Under the pieces are notes generated by a model that ran no database searches, had not been told where the DNA came from, and was given only the letters and a program-made list of their open reading frames with translations. This document shows, in pieces, positions 24,656-33,757 of a DNA stretch of 64,000 bases. The stretch is from Bacteroidota bacterium (GTDB lineage: Bacteria; Bacteroidota; Bacteroidia; Chitinophagales; Chitinophagaceae). The position numbers and the translations under genes are program-made. Every line of letters starts with the position of its first letter. Within the stretch, counting starts at the first letter, position 1. The stretch covers positions 1 through 64,000 of the forward strand of contig JAIUNV010000001.1 in the NCBI GenBank assembly GCA_020161435.1. The letters are read 5' to 3'.

Positions 24656-25573
24656 TTATGCCTGCACGTACTGCCGTACAAATTGATACAAATTAAACTC
24701 GCTGTGCAGGCTTTCGGCAATGGCTTGTTTTAGTTGCGCCTTGCTCAAGTTTTTCATGCGTTGCTGCTGTATCAGGTGCCATGCTTTTTCGGCCAGCAGC
24801 CAGCTGCGGCGTTCGTTGGTGGCGCCTAATTGTAGCACATTCGTTATGGCTATAGTCAGCGCATCAATACCTTCCCGTTGCTGGGCGATGGTTTTTACTA
24901 CCGCTATTTCATGCTGCCTGGTCATAAAGGCCGGGGCCAGCATTTGGCGCAGGTTTTTTACAAACATATCCGCATCGGGGCGGTCGGCTTTGTTGACCAC
25001 AAACACATCCGCTATTTCCATCAGGCCGGCTTTCATGGTTTGAATTTCATCGCCGGCTTCGGGCACTACCACTACCACGGTACAATCAGCCAGGCCCGCT
25101 ATTTCCACTTCGCTTTGGCCCACACCCACTGTTTCTACCAGCACATAGTCGAAGCCTGCGGCTTTCATGACATCTGTAATTTCTACAATGTGCGGATGCA
25201 GACCGCCCAGCGAACCGCGGCTGGCCAGCGACCGAATAAATACCTGCGGATGATTGTACCATTCACTCATGCGGATGCGATCGCCCAGCAAAGCACCCAG
25301 GTTAAAAGGCGAAGATGGATCGACACAGAGTACGCCTACTTTTTTGCCACCCGTTACCCAATGGTGGATGAGGCCATCTACCAGTGTGCTTTTACCAGCA
25401 CCCGGCGGACCGGTAATGCCGATAACGGGTGTAGCCGATGCTGGCAATGCTTCCAAAAATTCAGCTGTGCCGGGCACATCATTTTCTACCAACGATATAC
25501 AACGGGCCACCGCTTTGTGCTGGCCCTGCTGCAACTGCGGCAATAATGATGTGTTGAAATGATGTGCACTCAT
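24656..25573 (-). CDS. meaB: MeaB/ArgK-type G3E GTPase, methylmalonyl-CoA mutase chaperone
   Basis: A 305-residue SIMIBI-class GTPase that guards the cobalamin cofactor of methylmalonyl-CoA mutase. Walker A is GITGPPGAGKST (about residues 45-56). The DPSSPF switch with LGDRIRM, the VETVGVGQSE metal-binding loop and NKAD (about 192) all match MeaB. The mutase genes are not in the window. The frame runs to 25606, but ATG 25573 is chosen because homologues start just before the helix that precedes the P-loop domain. It follows yidD by 33 bases and may be part of the rnpA-yidD transcript. Confidence 0.93.
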   Translation of the reverse strand: MSAHHFNTSLLPQLQQGQHKAVARCISLVENDVPGTAEFLEALPASATPVIGITGPPGAGKSTLVDGLIHHWVTGGKKVGVLCVDPSSPFNLGALLGDRIRMSEWYNHPQVFIRSLASRGSLGGLHPHIVEITDVMKAAGFDYVLVETVGVGQSEVEIAGLADCTVVVVVPEAGDEIQTMKAGLMEIADVFVVNKADRPDADMFVKNLRQMLAPAFMTRQHEIAVVKTIAQQREGIDALTIAITNVLQLGATNERRSWLLAEKAWHLIQQQRMKNLSKAQLKQAIAESLHSEFNLYQFVRQYVQA

Positions 25574-25606
25574 GAACTGGGTAAAGTTAGGTGTTGGCAA
25601 CATCAC

Positions 25607-25885
25607 TCACGGTACCGGATCGTAGCCACTGCCACCCCAAGGATGGCAACTGCTCACCCGCTTGAGCGACAACCAAAATCCTTTGAACGGACCGAATTTT
25701 TTAAACGCCTCCAAAGCGTACTGACTACAGGTGGGTGTGTACCTGCATTTTGGCCCCAGCCATGGGCTGATGACCAATTGATATAAACGAATGAGCACAA
25801 TAAATGGAAATGCCAGCACGGTTTTCCACCAGGCGGTTTTTTGCACCGGTGCATCACCCATCGCTTCTTTACAACAACTCTTCAT
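25607..25885 (-). CDS. yidD: Membrane protein insertion efficiency factor YidD
   Basis: A 92-residue member of the YidD family with the conserved [23 protein letters not shown] block and a GSGYDPVP end. YidD is an amphipathic inner-membrane-associated protein that helps YidC-dependent insertion. It begins 5 bases after rnpA stops, the normal rnpA-yidD order, and has an N-terminal extension of about 20 residues compared with the shortest homologues. Confidence 0.95.
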   Translation of the reverse strand: MKSCCKEAMGDAPVQKTAWWKTVLAFPFIVLIRLYQLVISPWLGPKCRYTPTCSQYALEAFKKFGPFKGFWLSLKRVSSCHPWGGSGYDPVP

Positions 25886-25890
25886 ACCAC

Positions 25891-26328
25891 TTATTTGGTT
25901 TCGTTTGTTGGCACATCAGTGCTTTGTTCTTCTTCCAGTTTTTTGCGCAGTCTTTTGAGGCAGTAGCGCATTTTATCGTACAGCAAATCATACGTAGGCA
26001 TTTGCTTATCGAGGTATAAAAAAAATACGGAAACCTTTTTGCTCTTGGCGGTGGCAGTAGCTATCAACTCATGCTTTTGCAAGCGGTACGCTTCCCGCAG
26101 CAATCGCTTAATGCGGTTGCGGTCGGCAGCATGCTTAAAGTTGCGGGCACTGGCCGTTACACCTATTTGCACAGCAGCTGCATCTGTACTGCTGTCTGCA
26201 ATGGTAAAAATCACTTTCACCGGAAACGCCGTAAATGCCTGTGCGTTAGCAAACAAGCTGTCGATCTGCTTGCGGCTTTTCAGCTTTTCTTTTTTACCCA
26301 ATGTATTTTTTACAGCCGAAGTACTCAT
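25891..26328 (-). CDS. rnpA: Ribonuclease P protein component
   Basis: A 145-residue protein with the RnpA pattern. It begins [17 protein letters not shown], has the RNR-type motif [17 protein letters not shown] (about residues 73-89), and ends in a basic helical tail slightly longer than usual. It binds the RNase P RNA and helps it mature tRNA 5' ends. It has its own -7 box at 26349-26342, so it does not depend on the rpmH promoter. Confidence 0.94.
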   Translation of the reverse strand: MSTSAVKNTLGKKEKLKSRKQIDSLFANAQAFTAFPVKVIFTIADSSTDAAAVQIGVTASARNFKHAADRNRIKRLLREAYRLQKHELIATATAKSKKVSVFFLYLDKQMPTYDLLYDKMRYCLKRLRKKLEEEQSTDVPTNETK

Positions 26329-26341
26329 AATGATTGCGGCG

Positions 26342-26349
26342 CAAAGGTA
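26342..26349 (-). promoter_or_regulatory. -7 box of rnpA
   Basis: TACCTTTG on the minus strand matches TAnnTTTG and lies 13 bases upstream of ATG 26328, immediately behind the stop codon of the serine-hydrolase gene. Confidence 0.55.
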
Positions 26350-26353
26350 GCCC

Positions 26354-27637
26354 TTAATTGTCCGCTATTTTGATGGCCGGCCGGCTATCGTTGGCATTGC
26401 GGGTACCGTAGGTCAGTTTAAACGCATCCAAATTGGGCTGCTGCTTGCGGGGGCGTTGCAATTCGTATTGGTAAATGGTTTGCCCGAGTTGATACAAAAA
26501 CGGATGGCCAATATCTTCGATGTCGTATTTGTCATCGTTGAGCACACCGTCTTTGTTTACATAAATGGTAGCACTCAGCATATACTCCACCTTGTGGTTG
26601 AAGTCGGCCACGTAAGACACATCGGTGAGAAAGCCATAGGCCCAGCCCACTTTGTTGAACACCCGTACACCGGGCGGCATTCGGTGGCTGCCGTCGTAAA
26701 AGAAAAACTTCACATAGTTTTCGTAGTACGTTGCGGTGTCGTATTTGGGATTGTCGGTTTCGCTGGGGTAGGCCGACAGCCAGGTGCGTAAAAAGGTATA
26801 GTCGGCCGGCTTAAGCCGAAAGCGTTGACTCGTTGGTACCGACTGCGGAAACATCACTGATTGCAGCATTTGCTGAAAATCTTTCAGCGAAATATTGTTG
26901 TGCCAGCTAAAATCGAAAGGCTCGTTTACCAGGCTGTCGTATTTATTCAGATGAGCTTTGCCAATCAAAATCTTACGGCTGAAATCGAAAGTATCGGGGT
27001 TGTATTGTGCAGGCTGGCTATACAATCGTTTGCCTTTGGCATCGAAAAAACTTACCGGATTGGTATGGCGGTTTTGCTCTTGGGTAAGGCCCAGAAATTG
27101 GCGGGAAATGACCGCCGTGGGATAGCCCTTGGCCCGCAACTGCTGGTGAATGCGCTGCTGGCCCACCCATTGGTACAGGCGGTTGTAAGCATCGTTGTCG
27201 CTAATGAGAAACACCTTTTTGATAAAATGGGCAATGCTGGGCCATCCATCAGTGGCTGTTGTGTCTTTGTAAAAGGGCCGCTGCCAGGGTTGGCTGCTAT
27301 CAATTCGCATATGCGTTTGCGCCGAAAGACCGGGAATGTTCAGGTCGTTCAGTTTTTCCAACGACAAAAAAGCCAGCGGCATTTTTACCATACTGGCCGG
27401 GTTGAAGTATAGCTGAGGATCGTAGTTGAAATAATAATGGGTAAAGCGGGGCTGGTTTTGAGCGTCGCGGTTGATTTGAGTGTAAATGATTTGGCAGCGG
27501 TATTCGGCCGGATTGGCCAATACCTGCTGCAGTGGCTGTGCGGGATTGGCCAGCAACAGGTGGTGCAGCAACGAATCGGTACGGGGCTGGGCCGCAGCCC
27601 CCAACCACAACAAACAACTGAATAAAACAATACGCAC
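26354..27637 (-). CDS. Exported class A beta-lactamase-fold serine hydrolase
   Basis: A 427-residue periplasmic protein (signal peptide RIVLFSCLLWLGAAAQ) related to class A beta-lactamases and penicillin-binding enzymes. The three active-site motifs can be placed: S-x-x-K in NPASMVKMPLA, S-D-N in FLISDNDAYNRLY, and K-x-G in FNKVGWAYG. The protein is about 150 residues longer than true class A enzymes and no Omega-loop ExxLN motif is seen, so penicillin hydrolysis is doubtful. The start is GTG 27637, supported by a one-mismatch -7 box (TATCTTTC) directly in front. It lies between rpmH and rnpA, which are normally neighbours. Confidence 0.83.
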   Translation of the reverse strand: MRIVLFSCLLWLGAAAQPRTDSLLHHLLLANPAQPLQQVLANPAEYRCQIIYTQINRDAQNQPRFTHYYFNYDPQLYFNPASMVKMPLAFLSLEKLNDLNIPGLSAQTHMRIDSSQPWQRPFYKDTTATDGWPSIAHFIKKVFLISDNDAYNRLYQWVGQQRIHQQLRAKGYPTAVISRQFLGLTQEQNRHTNPVSFFDAKGKRLYSQPAQYNPDTFDFSRKILIGKAHLNKYDSLVNEPFDFSWHNNISLKDFQQMLQSVMFPQSVPTSQRFRLKPADYTFLRTWLSAYPSETDNPKYDTATYYENYVKFFFYDGSHRMPPGVRVFNKVGWAYGFLTDVSYVADFNHKVEYMLSATIYVNKDGVLNDDKYDIEDIGHPFLYQLGQTIYQYELQRPRKQQPNLDAFKLTYGTRNANDSRPAIKIADN

Positions 27638-27669
27638 GGCTGAAAGATACAGCCGCGGGGCATGGGCAC

Positions 27670-27697
27670 AAAAAAGCCCTCCGTTTCGGGAGGGCTA
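27670..27697 (-). terminator. Terminator of rpmH
   Basis: On the minus strand, AGCCCTCC pairs with GGAGGGCT around CGAAAC and is followed by six T. It lies 38 bases behind the rpmH stop and before the next gene starts, so rpmH should be a single-gene transcript. Confidence 0.85.
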
Positions 27698-27734
27698 TAT
27701 GCGTTTGTCGGCGTACCCCCAGCGGGGCAGCGGA

Positions 27735-27890
27735 TTACTTCAGTTTGCGTTCGTCGCTTACAGTCAGCTTATGACGACCTTTGGCACGGCGGCTGGCCAG
27801 CACTTTACGACCGTTGGCGGTTTGCATACGCTTACGGAAACCATGTACGCTTTTGCGACGACGGTTGTGCGGTTGGAATGTACGTTTCAT
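27735..27890 (-). CDS. rpmH: 50S ribosomal protein L34
   Basis: A 51-residue, very basic protein with the invariant L34 start [19 protein letters not shown] and the core [20 protein letters not shown] short C-terminal extension ends in SDERKLK. It is a component of the large ribosomal subunit. It starts at ATG 27890 and has a strong -7 box at 28015-28008 and its own terminator. Confidence 0.98.
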   Translation of the reverse strand: MKRTFQPHNRRRKSVHGFRKRMQTANGRKVLASRRAKGRHKLTVSDERKLK

Positions 27891-28278
27891 GACTAATACT
27901 TTTTATACCCTTTGGTTGGTTTAAAATAAGGTGCTGCGGGAGAAGCGCAGCGGTTTATTTCAAGTTCACCAACAGGCCACCATGCCTGCCGTTTTGTGAA
28001 AGGACGGCAAAAGTAGGGAAGTTGAGGATAATGCGTGGAAAAATCTCTGTGCTGCTTTCTTCAACAAGTGTTTTAGCTGAGCAGCCATCCACACTCGGGT
28101 AACAATTTATTAATATGTGTTCAGTTATGCAATGGTTTTGCCTTTTGCGTTTCATCAAACGAATGCTTTATTCCATTTGGTTATAACTAAGAAATCCTCT
28201 GCTTTTTTGCGAAGCTCTATGCTTAGACGGCCATTTTGTTGGTTCCTTATTATTCTTTTAACATATTTGTGTGTCCAG
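27891..28278. other. Divergent intergenic region between rpmH and the TonB receptor
   Basis: No gene is supported. It contains the rpmH promoter (28015-28008) near one end and the receptor promoter at the other. The central 200 bases are AT-rich without a recognisable operator, riboswitch or repeat. Confidence 0.5.
28008..28015 (-). promoter_or_regulatory. -7 box of rpmH
   Basis: Minus-strand TACTTTTG matches TAnnTTTG exactly. It predicts a 5' leader of about 110 bases for rpmH, long enough to be regulatory, though no specific fold was recognised. Confidence 0.5.
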
Positions 28279-28286
28279 TACTTTTG
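28279..28286 (+). promoter_or_regulatory. -7 box of the TonB-dependent receptor gene
   Basis: TACTTTTG on the plus strand matches TAnnTTTG exactly and lies 35 bases before ATG 28322. Confidence 0.55.
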
Positions 28287-28321
28287 CAGCGTTTTTCGGA
28301 ACAACAAAAAACTAAACATTT

Positions 28322-31300
28322 ATGGGAAAAAGATTGCTGCTTGCTGCCATGGCAAGCCTTTTTTGTTTGATGGCCATTAGCCAGGTAACCACCAGTGCCA
28401 TTACAGGTATGGTAAAAGGTCCTGTTAAGGAAGCACTGGAAGGTGCTACCATCACTGCGGTACACGTACCATCGGGTACCCGCTATGTAACCACTACCGG
28501 CAAGGGTGGCCAGTTTACACTGCCAGCTGTACGGGTAGGTGGTCCTTATCGCATCACCATTTCGTACACCGGCTATCAGGAGCGTGTAGAAAATGACGTG
28601 TTTGCTCCGCTGGGTAACACCGCCAACGTGGATGTGGTGTTGAGTACCAACGACAGCCAATTGCAAACCGCCACTGTTGTAGCCAACCGCAGTTCTATCA
28701 TGAACTCAAAAGCTACCGGTGCCTCTGCTACCATTGGCCGCGAAGCCCTCAACCGCACCCCTACCATTGGCCGTACCGTAAACGACATTACCAAGTACAA
28801 TGCGTACAGCAATGGTCGTTCTTTTGGTGGCCAAGACAGCCGCCTGAACAACTTTACCATTGATGGTTCTGTGTTCAACAACGGTTTTGGTTTGGGTAGT
28901 CAGGCACAAGCTGGTGGCCGTACCGGTTCTGGCGCCATCTCTTTGGATGCCCTCGAAGAAATTCAAATCAACATTGCACCTTTCGACATTCGCCAGAGCG
29001 GCTTTGCCGGAGCTGCGCTGAACGCCGTAACCCGCAGTGGTACCAACGACTTTTCTGGTTCTGTGTTCCGCTTTTGGAACAACCGCGACCTGGCCGGTAC
29101 CGAAGCTGGTAAAAACAAAGTGCCTGCCACTCCTTTTAGCGTAGAAACCAATGGTTTCCGTTTTGGTGGCCCCATTATCAAAAACAAATTGTTCTTCTTC
29201 ATCAACGGTGAATTTACCAAAGGTACCCGCCCTGCCCTCGACTGGCAGGCCAACCGCCCCGGTGTAACCGGTGGTGTAAGCCGTACCACTGCTGCCGATC
29301 TGGAAGACTTGAAGAAGTTTATGATGGACAACTTCAGCTACGACCTCGGTGCTATCGACAACTTCAACAACGAGTCGAACAGTAATAAAATGCTGGCCCG
29401 TGTAGACTGGAACATCAATGACCGTCACAAGCTGACCGTTCGCTATTCTCACCACGACAGTGAGAGTGATGTAATTGTGAGCAACAGTAACTCTGGCAAC
29501 ACTGCCGGTAACGGTAACCGCCAAAACCTGGCGCTGGCTTTGTCTGGTCAAAATACCGGTTATGGTATTCAGGACAATACCCGTTCTATTGTAGCTGAAT
29601 TGAACAGCAACCTGAAGAACAAAGTATCTAACCAGTTCCTGGTTACTTACAACAAGCAAATTGAAGACCGCAGCTATAAAACAGCCGGTGTGTTCCCCAC
29701 CATCGACATTTTGAAAGATGGTAGCACTTATACCAGCCTGGGTATGGATCCTTTTACACCCAACAACCGTTTGGATTACGCTACGTTTAACATCACCAAT
29801 AACCTCACCTTCCTGCGTGGTAAGCATACCATTACCGTAGGTGCTTCTTTCGAAGCGTTCAAGTCGAACAACCTGTTCTTCTACGCTTCTAACGGTGTAT
29901 GGACGTTCAACAGCATTGACGATTTCAAAACAGCCGCTCTTGCTTATAAGAACAACCCTAACCTGACTACTTCTCCTGTTACGCTCAACCGTTTCAACTA
30001 TGCCTATACGCTGCTGCCTGATGGTAAGCTGCCTTGGCAAACGTTTAAAACACAGACTTACAGTGTATACGCTCAGGATGAAATTAAAGCCACCAACAAC
30101 CTGCGCCTCACATTTGGCTTACGTTTGGATTACCTGAACGTAACCAACACTGCGGCTGATTACACCAATCCTGTAGTAGGTGGTTTGACTTTCCAAAACC
30201 CTGATGGTACCGGCACTAAAGTAAACACCGGTGAAATGCCTAAGGGTCGCTTGTATGCTTCTCCCCGTGTTGGTTTCAACTGGGATGTATTCAGCAACCG
30301 CAAAACACAAGTACGTGGTGGTACCGGTATCTTCCTGAGCCGCATGCCTTATGTACTCATCAGCAACCAACTGGGCAACAACGGTGTAAACATTGGTCGC
30401 CTCAACCTCACCGGTTCTGCCGCCAACAACTATCCGTTTACCCTCGATCCTACCCGCTATACACCTGCAACTACCAACATTGCAGCACTGCCCGCTTACA
30501 ACGTAAACTATACCGATCCTAACCTGAAGTTCCCTCAGGTATGGCGTACCAACCTGGCCATCGACCAGCGTCTTCCTTTTGGCGGTGTAATTGCTACTGT
30601 TGAAGCCATTTACAACAAGAACCTGAATGCGCTGAACTATGTAGACCTGAACATGCGTGCCTCTAACGGCAGCTTTGCAGATGGTTCTGATCGTCGTATG
30701 ATTTATCCTGCACTGGACCTCAGTGGTGCTGCAGCTTCTAACGCCCGTTTTGTGAATCCTCAGATTGGCAACTTGTTTATGCTCACCAACAACAATAAAG
30801 GGTACAACTACTCTCTTACTGCTAAGTTGGAAAAGCCCATCACCAAAAACTGGGGTGGATTACTCGGTTATACTTACGGTGTAGCCAAAGACATCTCATT
30901 TGTAGCCAGCACTGTAAATGCTAACGTTCCTACTATTTATGGTGTAAACTACCTGCGCAACAGCTTTAGCGATAACGACCTGCGTCACCGCATTGTGGGC
31001 AACATCAGCTATCGCCTCATGTATGGCAAAGGCATTGCCGGTGCTACCACCATTACCTTGGGTATGGTAAGTGCCAGCGGCTTTAAGCTCAGCTATACAG
31101 CCAGCAACGACATGAACGGCGACGGTCAAATCAACGACCTGATTTATGTTCCGAAGGCTGCCAGCGAAATGACCTTCCAGACATACACCAGTGGTTCTTC
31201 TACCTTTACCGCTGCACAGCAGCAGGCTGCTTATGATGCTTACATCAATAAGCATCCTTACCTGAGCGAACGCAGAGGTGGTTATGCAGAACGCAACGGT

Positions 31301-31639
31301 GCTGAATTGCCTTGGCTCACTCGTTTCGACTTTAGCGTAGAGCAAGACCTGATTGTAAAAATTGGTAAGAGCAAAAAAGCCAACACCTTCCGTTTCCGTA
31401 TGGACATCCTGAATGCAGGCAACATACTGAACAAAGACTGGGGTGTAGGTAACCTGAGCACCACTTCTCAGCCGCTCAACTACCGTGGTCGCACTGCAGC
31501 TGGTGCACCTATCTACCGCCTGGCTACTCAGGTTGTAAATGGTACCACTGTATTGCTGCAAGATCCTTTCATCAAGTCGAGCACTATCGACGATGTATAC
31601 CAAATTCAACTCGGCATCCGTTACATCTTCAACAACTAA
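28322..31639 (+). CDS. Oar-like TonB-dependent outer-membrane receptor
   Basis: A 1105-residue outer-membrane protein. A signal peptide (RLLLAAMASLFCLMAIS) is followed by a carboxypeptidase-regulatory-like beta-sandwich (about residues 25-105, GMVKGPVKEALEGATITAVH). The plug domain includes RLNNFTIDGSVFNNGFG, and a long beta-barrel ends in an aromatic strand, YQIQLGIRYIFNN. The regulatory domain plus Oar-like barrel places it with OmpA-related Oar receptors rather than with SusC, and no SusD partner follows. It imports or exports an unknown substrate using TonB energy. Codon use is that of a highly expressed gene and a strong promoter and terminator bound it. Confidence 0.93.
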   Translation: MGKRLLLAAMASLFCLMAISQVTTSAITGMVKGPVKEALEGATITAVHVPSGTRYVTTTGKGGQFTLPAVRVGGPYRITISYTGYQERVENDVFAPLGNTANVDVVLSTNDSQLQTATVVANRSSIMNSKATGASATIGREALNRTPTIGRTVNDITKYNAYSNGRSFGGQDSRLNNFTIDGSVFNNGFGLGSQAQAGGRTGSGAISLDALEEIQINIAPFDIRQSGFAGAALNAVTRSGTNDFSGSVFRFWNNRDLAGTEAGKNKVPATPFSVETNGFRFGGPIIKNKLFFFINGEFTKGTRPALDWQANRPGVTGGVSRTTAADLEDLKKFMMDNFSYDLGAIDNFNNESNSNKMLARVDWNINDRHKLTVRYSHHDSESDVIVSNSNSGNTAGNGNRQNLALALSGQNTGYGIQDNTRSIVAELNSNLKNKVSNQFLVTYNKQIEDRSYKTAGVFPTIDILKDGSTYTSLGMDPFTPNNRLDYATFNITNNLTFLRGKHTITVGASFEAFKSNNLFFYASNGVWTFNSIDDFKTAALAYKNNPNLTTSPVTLNRFNYAYTLLPDGKLPWQTFKTQTYSVYAQDEIKATNNLRLTFGLRLDYLNVTNTAADYTNPVVGGLTFQNPDGTGTKVNTGEMPKGRLYASPRVGFNWDVFSNRKTQVRGGTGIFLSRMPYVLISNQLGNNGVNIGRLNLTGSAANNYPFTLDPTRYTPATTNIAALPAYNVNYTDPNLKFPQVWRTNLAIDQRLPFGGVIATVEAIYNKNLNALNYVDLNMRASNGSFADGSDRRMIYPALDLSGAAASNARFVNPQIGNLFMLTNNNKGYNYSLTAKLEKPITKNWGGLLGYTYGVAKDISFVASTVNANVPTIYGVNYLRNSFSDNDLRHRIVGNISYRLMYGKGIAGATTITLGMVSASGFKLSYTASNDMNGDGQINDLIYVPKAASEMTFQTYTSGSSTFTAAQQQAAYDAYINKHPYLSERRGGYAERNGAELPWLTRFDFSVEQDLIVKIGKSKKANTFRFRMDILNAGNILNKDWGVGNLSTTSQPLNYRGRTAAGAPIYRLATQVVNGTTVLLQDPFIKSSTIDDVYQIQLGIRYIFNN

Positions 31640-31657
31640 TCGTTGTTTCTTTCTTAC

Positions 31658-31694
31658 AAAAAAAGTCGCTTCCGAAATGGAAGCGACTTTTTTT
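31658..31694 (+). terminator. Terminator of the TonB receptor gene
   Basis: AAAAAAAGTCGCTTCC pairs with GGAAGCGACTTTTTTT around GAAAT. It is long, perfect and ends in seven T. Confidence 0.9.
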
Positions 31695-31706
31695 ATTCCT
31701 TTACAC

Positions 31707-32576
31707 ATGCGTTTATCCGTTCTTCTTTTCCTCAGCATTGTTTGTACTGCGTGGTTACAGCAACCATCTTCATCTACCTGCAGCAAAAAAACCATGGCAC
31801 AGTTGGTAGCCTATGCGCCTAACCGTACCGAACCCGTTTGGATGGCGCATCGCATGGCACCACCTGCGGTGGGCTATGCCGAAAATTCTTTGGCTGCCTT
31901 GCAAAGAAGCGTCACCCATTATCCATGTGCCATTGTTGAGCTTGATGTACGCATGACAACCGACAGTGTACTGGTACTACTGCACGACGATACGCTGAGC
32001 AGAACCACTACTGGTACTGGCAAACTACACCAACAATCTTTTGCACAAATACAAGGTTTGTGGCTAAAGGATAGCCGTGGCCATGTGCTGCAGGAACATA
32101 TCCCTACTTTAGATGCCACTCTACGTGTTGCGGCCAGCAGCCATGCATTTCTTGCTTTGGATATGAAATCCGGCACTCATCCCGAACGCATGATGCAACA
32201 AGTAGCTAAACACAACATGCTGGAGCAGGTAATGGTGATATGCTATACCATTGCTGAAGCACAACGGCTGCATCAACTGTATCCCAACCTCATGCTAGCG
32301 TTGGGCTTCAACGATGCAGCACAAATAGCACAGGTACATCAAAGTGGTATTCATGCAGATCGATTAATTGCCCTTACACCCAGAGCCTTACAACCTGCCG
32401 ATTATTACAGCGGTATTCATCAGCAAAACATTCCCACCTCCTTCAGTGCCTTTGGCGGAATGGATACCTTATCAAACGAAGCGTTACCTACAGCCTTTCA
32501 GGAAATGATGCAACGGGCCGGAGATATTGTTTGTACCGATAGCCTTGACCGCATGATGCGGTTGATTAAGCATTAA
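31707..32576 (+). CDS. Exported glycerophosphodiester phosphodiesterase
   Basis: A 289-residue GDPD-fold TIM barrel with an N-terminal export signal (RLSVLLFLSIVCTAWLQQ; a possible lipoprotein Cys follows at SSSTC). Active-site segments are AHRMAPPAVGYAENSLAALQ, ELDVRMTTDSVLVLLHDDTLSRTTTGTG (metal-binding Glu and Asp and catalytic His) and LALDMKSG. It hydrolyses glycerophosphodiesters to glycerol-3-phosphate and an alcohol. The first His motif reads AHRM instead of AHRG. ATG 31707 is used because the longer frame would run through the upstream terminator. Its last 11 bases overlap the convergent jetD gene. Confidence 0.88.
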   Translation: MRLSVLLFLSIVCTAWLQQPSSSTCSKKTMAQLVAYAPNRTEPVWMAHRMAPPAVGYAENSLAALQRSVTHYPCAIVELDVRMTTDSVLVLLHDDTLSRTTTGTGKLHQQSFAQIQGLWLKDSRGHVLQEHIPTLDATLRVAASSHAFLALDMKSGTHPERMMQQVAKHNMLEQVMVICYTIAEAQRLHQLYPNLMLALGFNDAAQIAQVHQSGIHADRLIALTPRALQPADYYSGIHQQNIPTSFSAFGGMDTLSNEALPTAFQEMMQRAGDIVCTDSLDRMMRLIKH

Positions 32577-33753
32577 AGTGGTTGATGTGCTTTCGTAGTA
32601 ACTCCAACATGAAAGGATGTGCAATTCGCTCCTGCTCCAACCGCATATTTTTGGTACAGCATTGTTGATACAACTTTTTTTCTGTAGCCGTAAGCAAATC
32701 CAATGTTCGTTCCTTAGCTCCAGAACCTTTTACTTCAAATTCCTTAAAAGCTTGATATGTTTCCTCATTCATGCAAAAAGAAATGGTTTGCGAAAAAAGC
32801 AATCTGAGTTGATGCAACATTTCAAAACCTTCGGCATCAATATCACCCCAGTATAGGATAGGTATTGGCGCCAGCCATTTCAGTTTTGATAATAAACTAA
32901 CAGCCTTACCACTACCAAAGATTACTGCGGTGGATTCCATGTTGGGAAGCGTTAAAAACACTTCGGCATTTTCAAAGTTCTTTTTGTTTTCCAGCACAAT
33001 TACTTTTTGCAATGGCCACTCAAGATTTGCCAATTCATCTACGGGTGCTTCTATATCAGTCATTCCGTTGTTATAGTAACGTGCGAAGGTTGCATCTAAC
33101 AAACGAATACGGATACGGGCAGGAATGATCTTCAAGCCAAAGCGTAATTCAAACTGGCTTACGCCACTGTATTGCTGTTGAATAGCAGCTGGCGGCAGCA
33201 CTTCGTTGAGCAGCTCATACAGCACAGCTTTATGCTGCTCAATAAACTTGGTATGCACCGGCACCGGAATTTCTCTGATAAAAATGCCCGGTGAAGCATT
33301 GGAAACAAAATAACTAACTACCGCCAACAGGCTATCCCAGTCAAGTTCATACTCCAGTATGCTGCTGGTATTATTGCTCATCCATGTTTTTAGTACAGGA
33401 TAATGTTGCAATATTTTAGCCACGTTGCTGGTAAAGGATGCATACTCTTCCTGTTTGTTGAGATAGCCAATCAACTGTGCTTCATTATCAAAACTTATTT
33501 CCTTTATAACAGTTTGCACACCATGCTTACGCATGTGTAACTGAGTGTATGCAATGCTGTAGCCAAATTGATGATGCTCTCGGCTATGCGCAATAATGGG
33601 TTCAATTAAATCATGCCATTGCGACAACTCTTTGGGAAAAGTTTTATCAAAAGGAACAATAAGTGGAAAAATAGACTTCTGCTCCACATGTGCTTGCAAC
33701 ACTTTAGGATAAAGCTTCGTAATCTTCTTTTGTAAATCAACAAAGGAAATCAT
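32566..33753 (-). CDS. jetD: Wadjet nuclease subunit JetD (Toprim fold)
   Basis: A 395-residue protein with the JetD layout. An N-terminal winged-helix/DUF3322-type region (residues 1-190) is followed by a C-terminal DUF2220-type Toprim domain. The Toprim metal-binding residues are Glu255 (VIVLENKKNF) and the acidic pair in ILYWGDIDAEGF (Asp304, Asp306). In studied Wadjet systems JetD is the topoisomerase-VI-like nuclease that cuts closed circular plasmid DNA after the JetABC motor has extruded it. It follows jetC by 4 bases. It is separated from jetA and jetB by 12.6 kb. Base composition is slightly more AT-rich than jetC. Confidence 0.93.
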   Translation of the reverse strand: MISFVDLQKKITKLYPKVLQAHVEQKSIFPLIVPFDKTFPKELSQWHDLIEPIIAHSREHHQFGYSIAYTQLHMRKHGVQTVIKEISFDNEAQLIGYLNKQEEYASFTSNVAKILQHYPVLKTWMSNNTSSILEYELDWDSLLAVVSYFVSNASPGIFIREIPVPVHTKFIEQHKAVLYELLNEVLPPAAIQQQYSGVSQFELRFGLKIIPARIRIRLLDATFARYYNNGMTDIEAPVDELANLEWPLQKVIVLENKKNFENAEVFLTLPNMESTAVIFGSGKAVSLLSKLKWLAPIPILYWGDIDAEGFEMLHQLRLLFSQTISFCMNEETYQAFKEFEVKGSGAKERTLDLLTATEKKLYQQCCTKNMRLEQERIAHPFMLELLRKHINHFNA

Positions 33754-33757
33754 AACG

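Noticed and set aside
26354..27637. A beta-lactamase resistance gene
   Set aside because: SxxK, SDN and KxG motifs are present, but the protein is about 150 residues too long and no ExxLN Omega-loop motif was found. A resistance role is not supported.
28706..30040. A 444-codon minus-strand frame inside the TonB receptor gene
   Set aside because: It is the antisense shadow of a highly expressed gene with strong codon bias. The plus-strand protein has clear domains.
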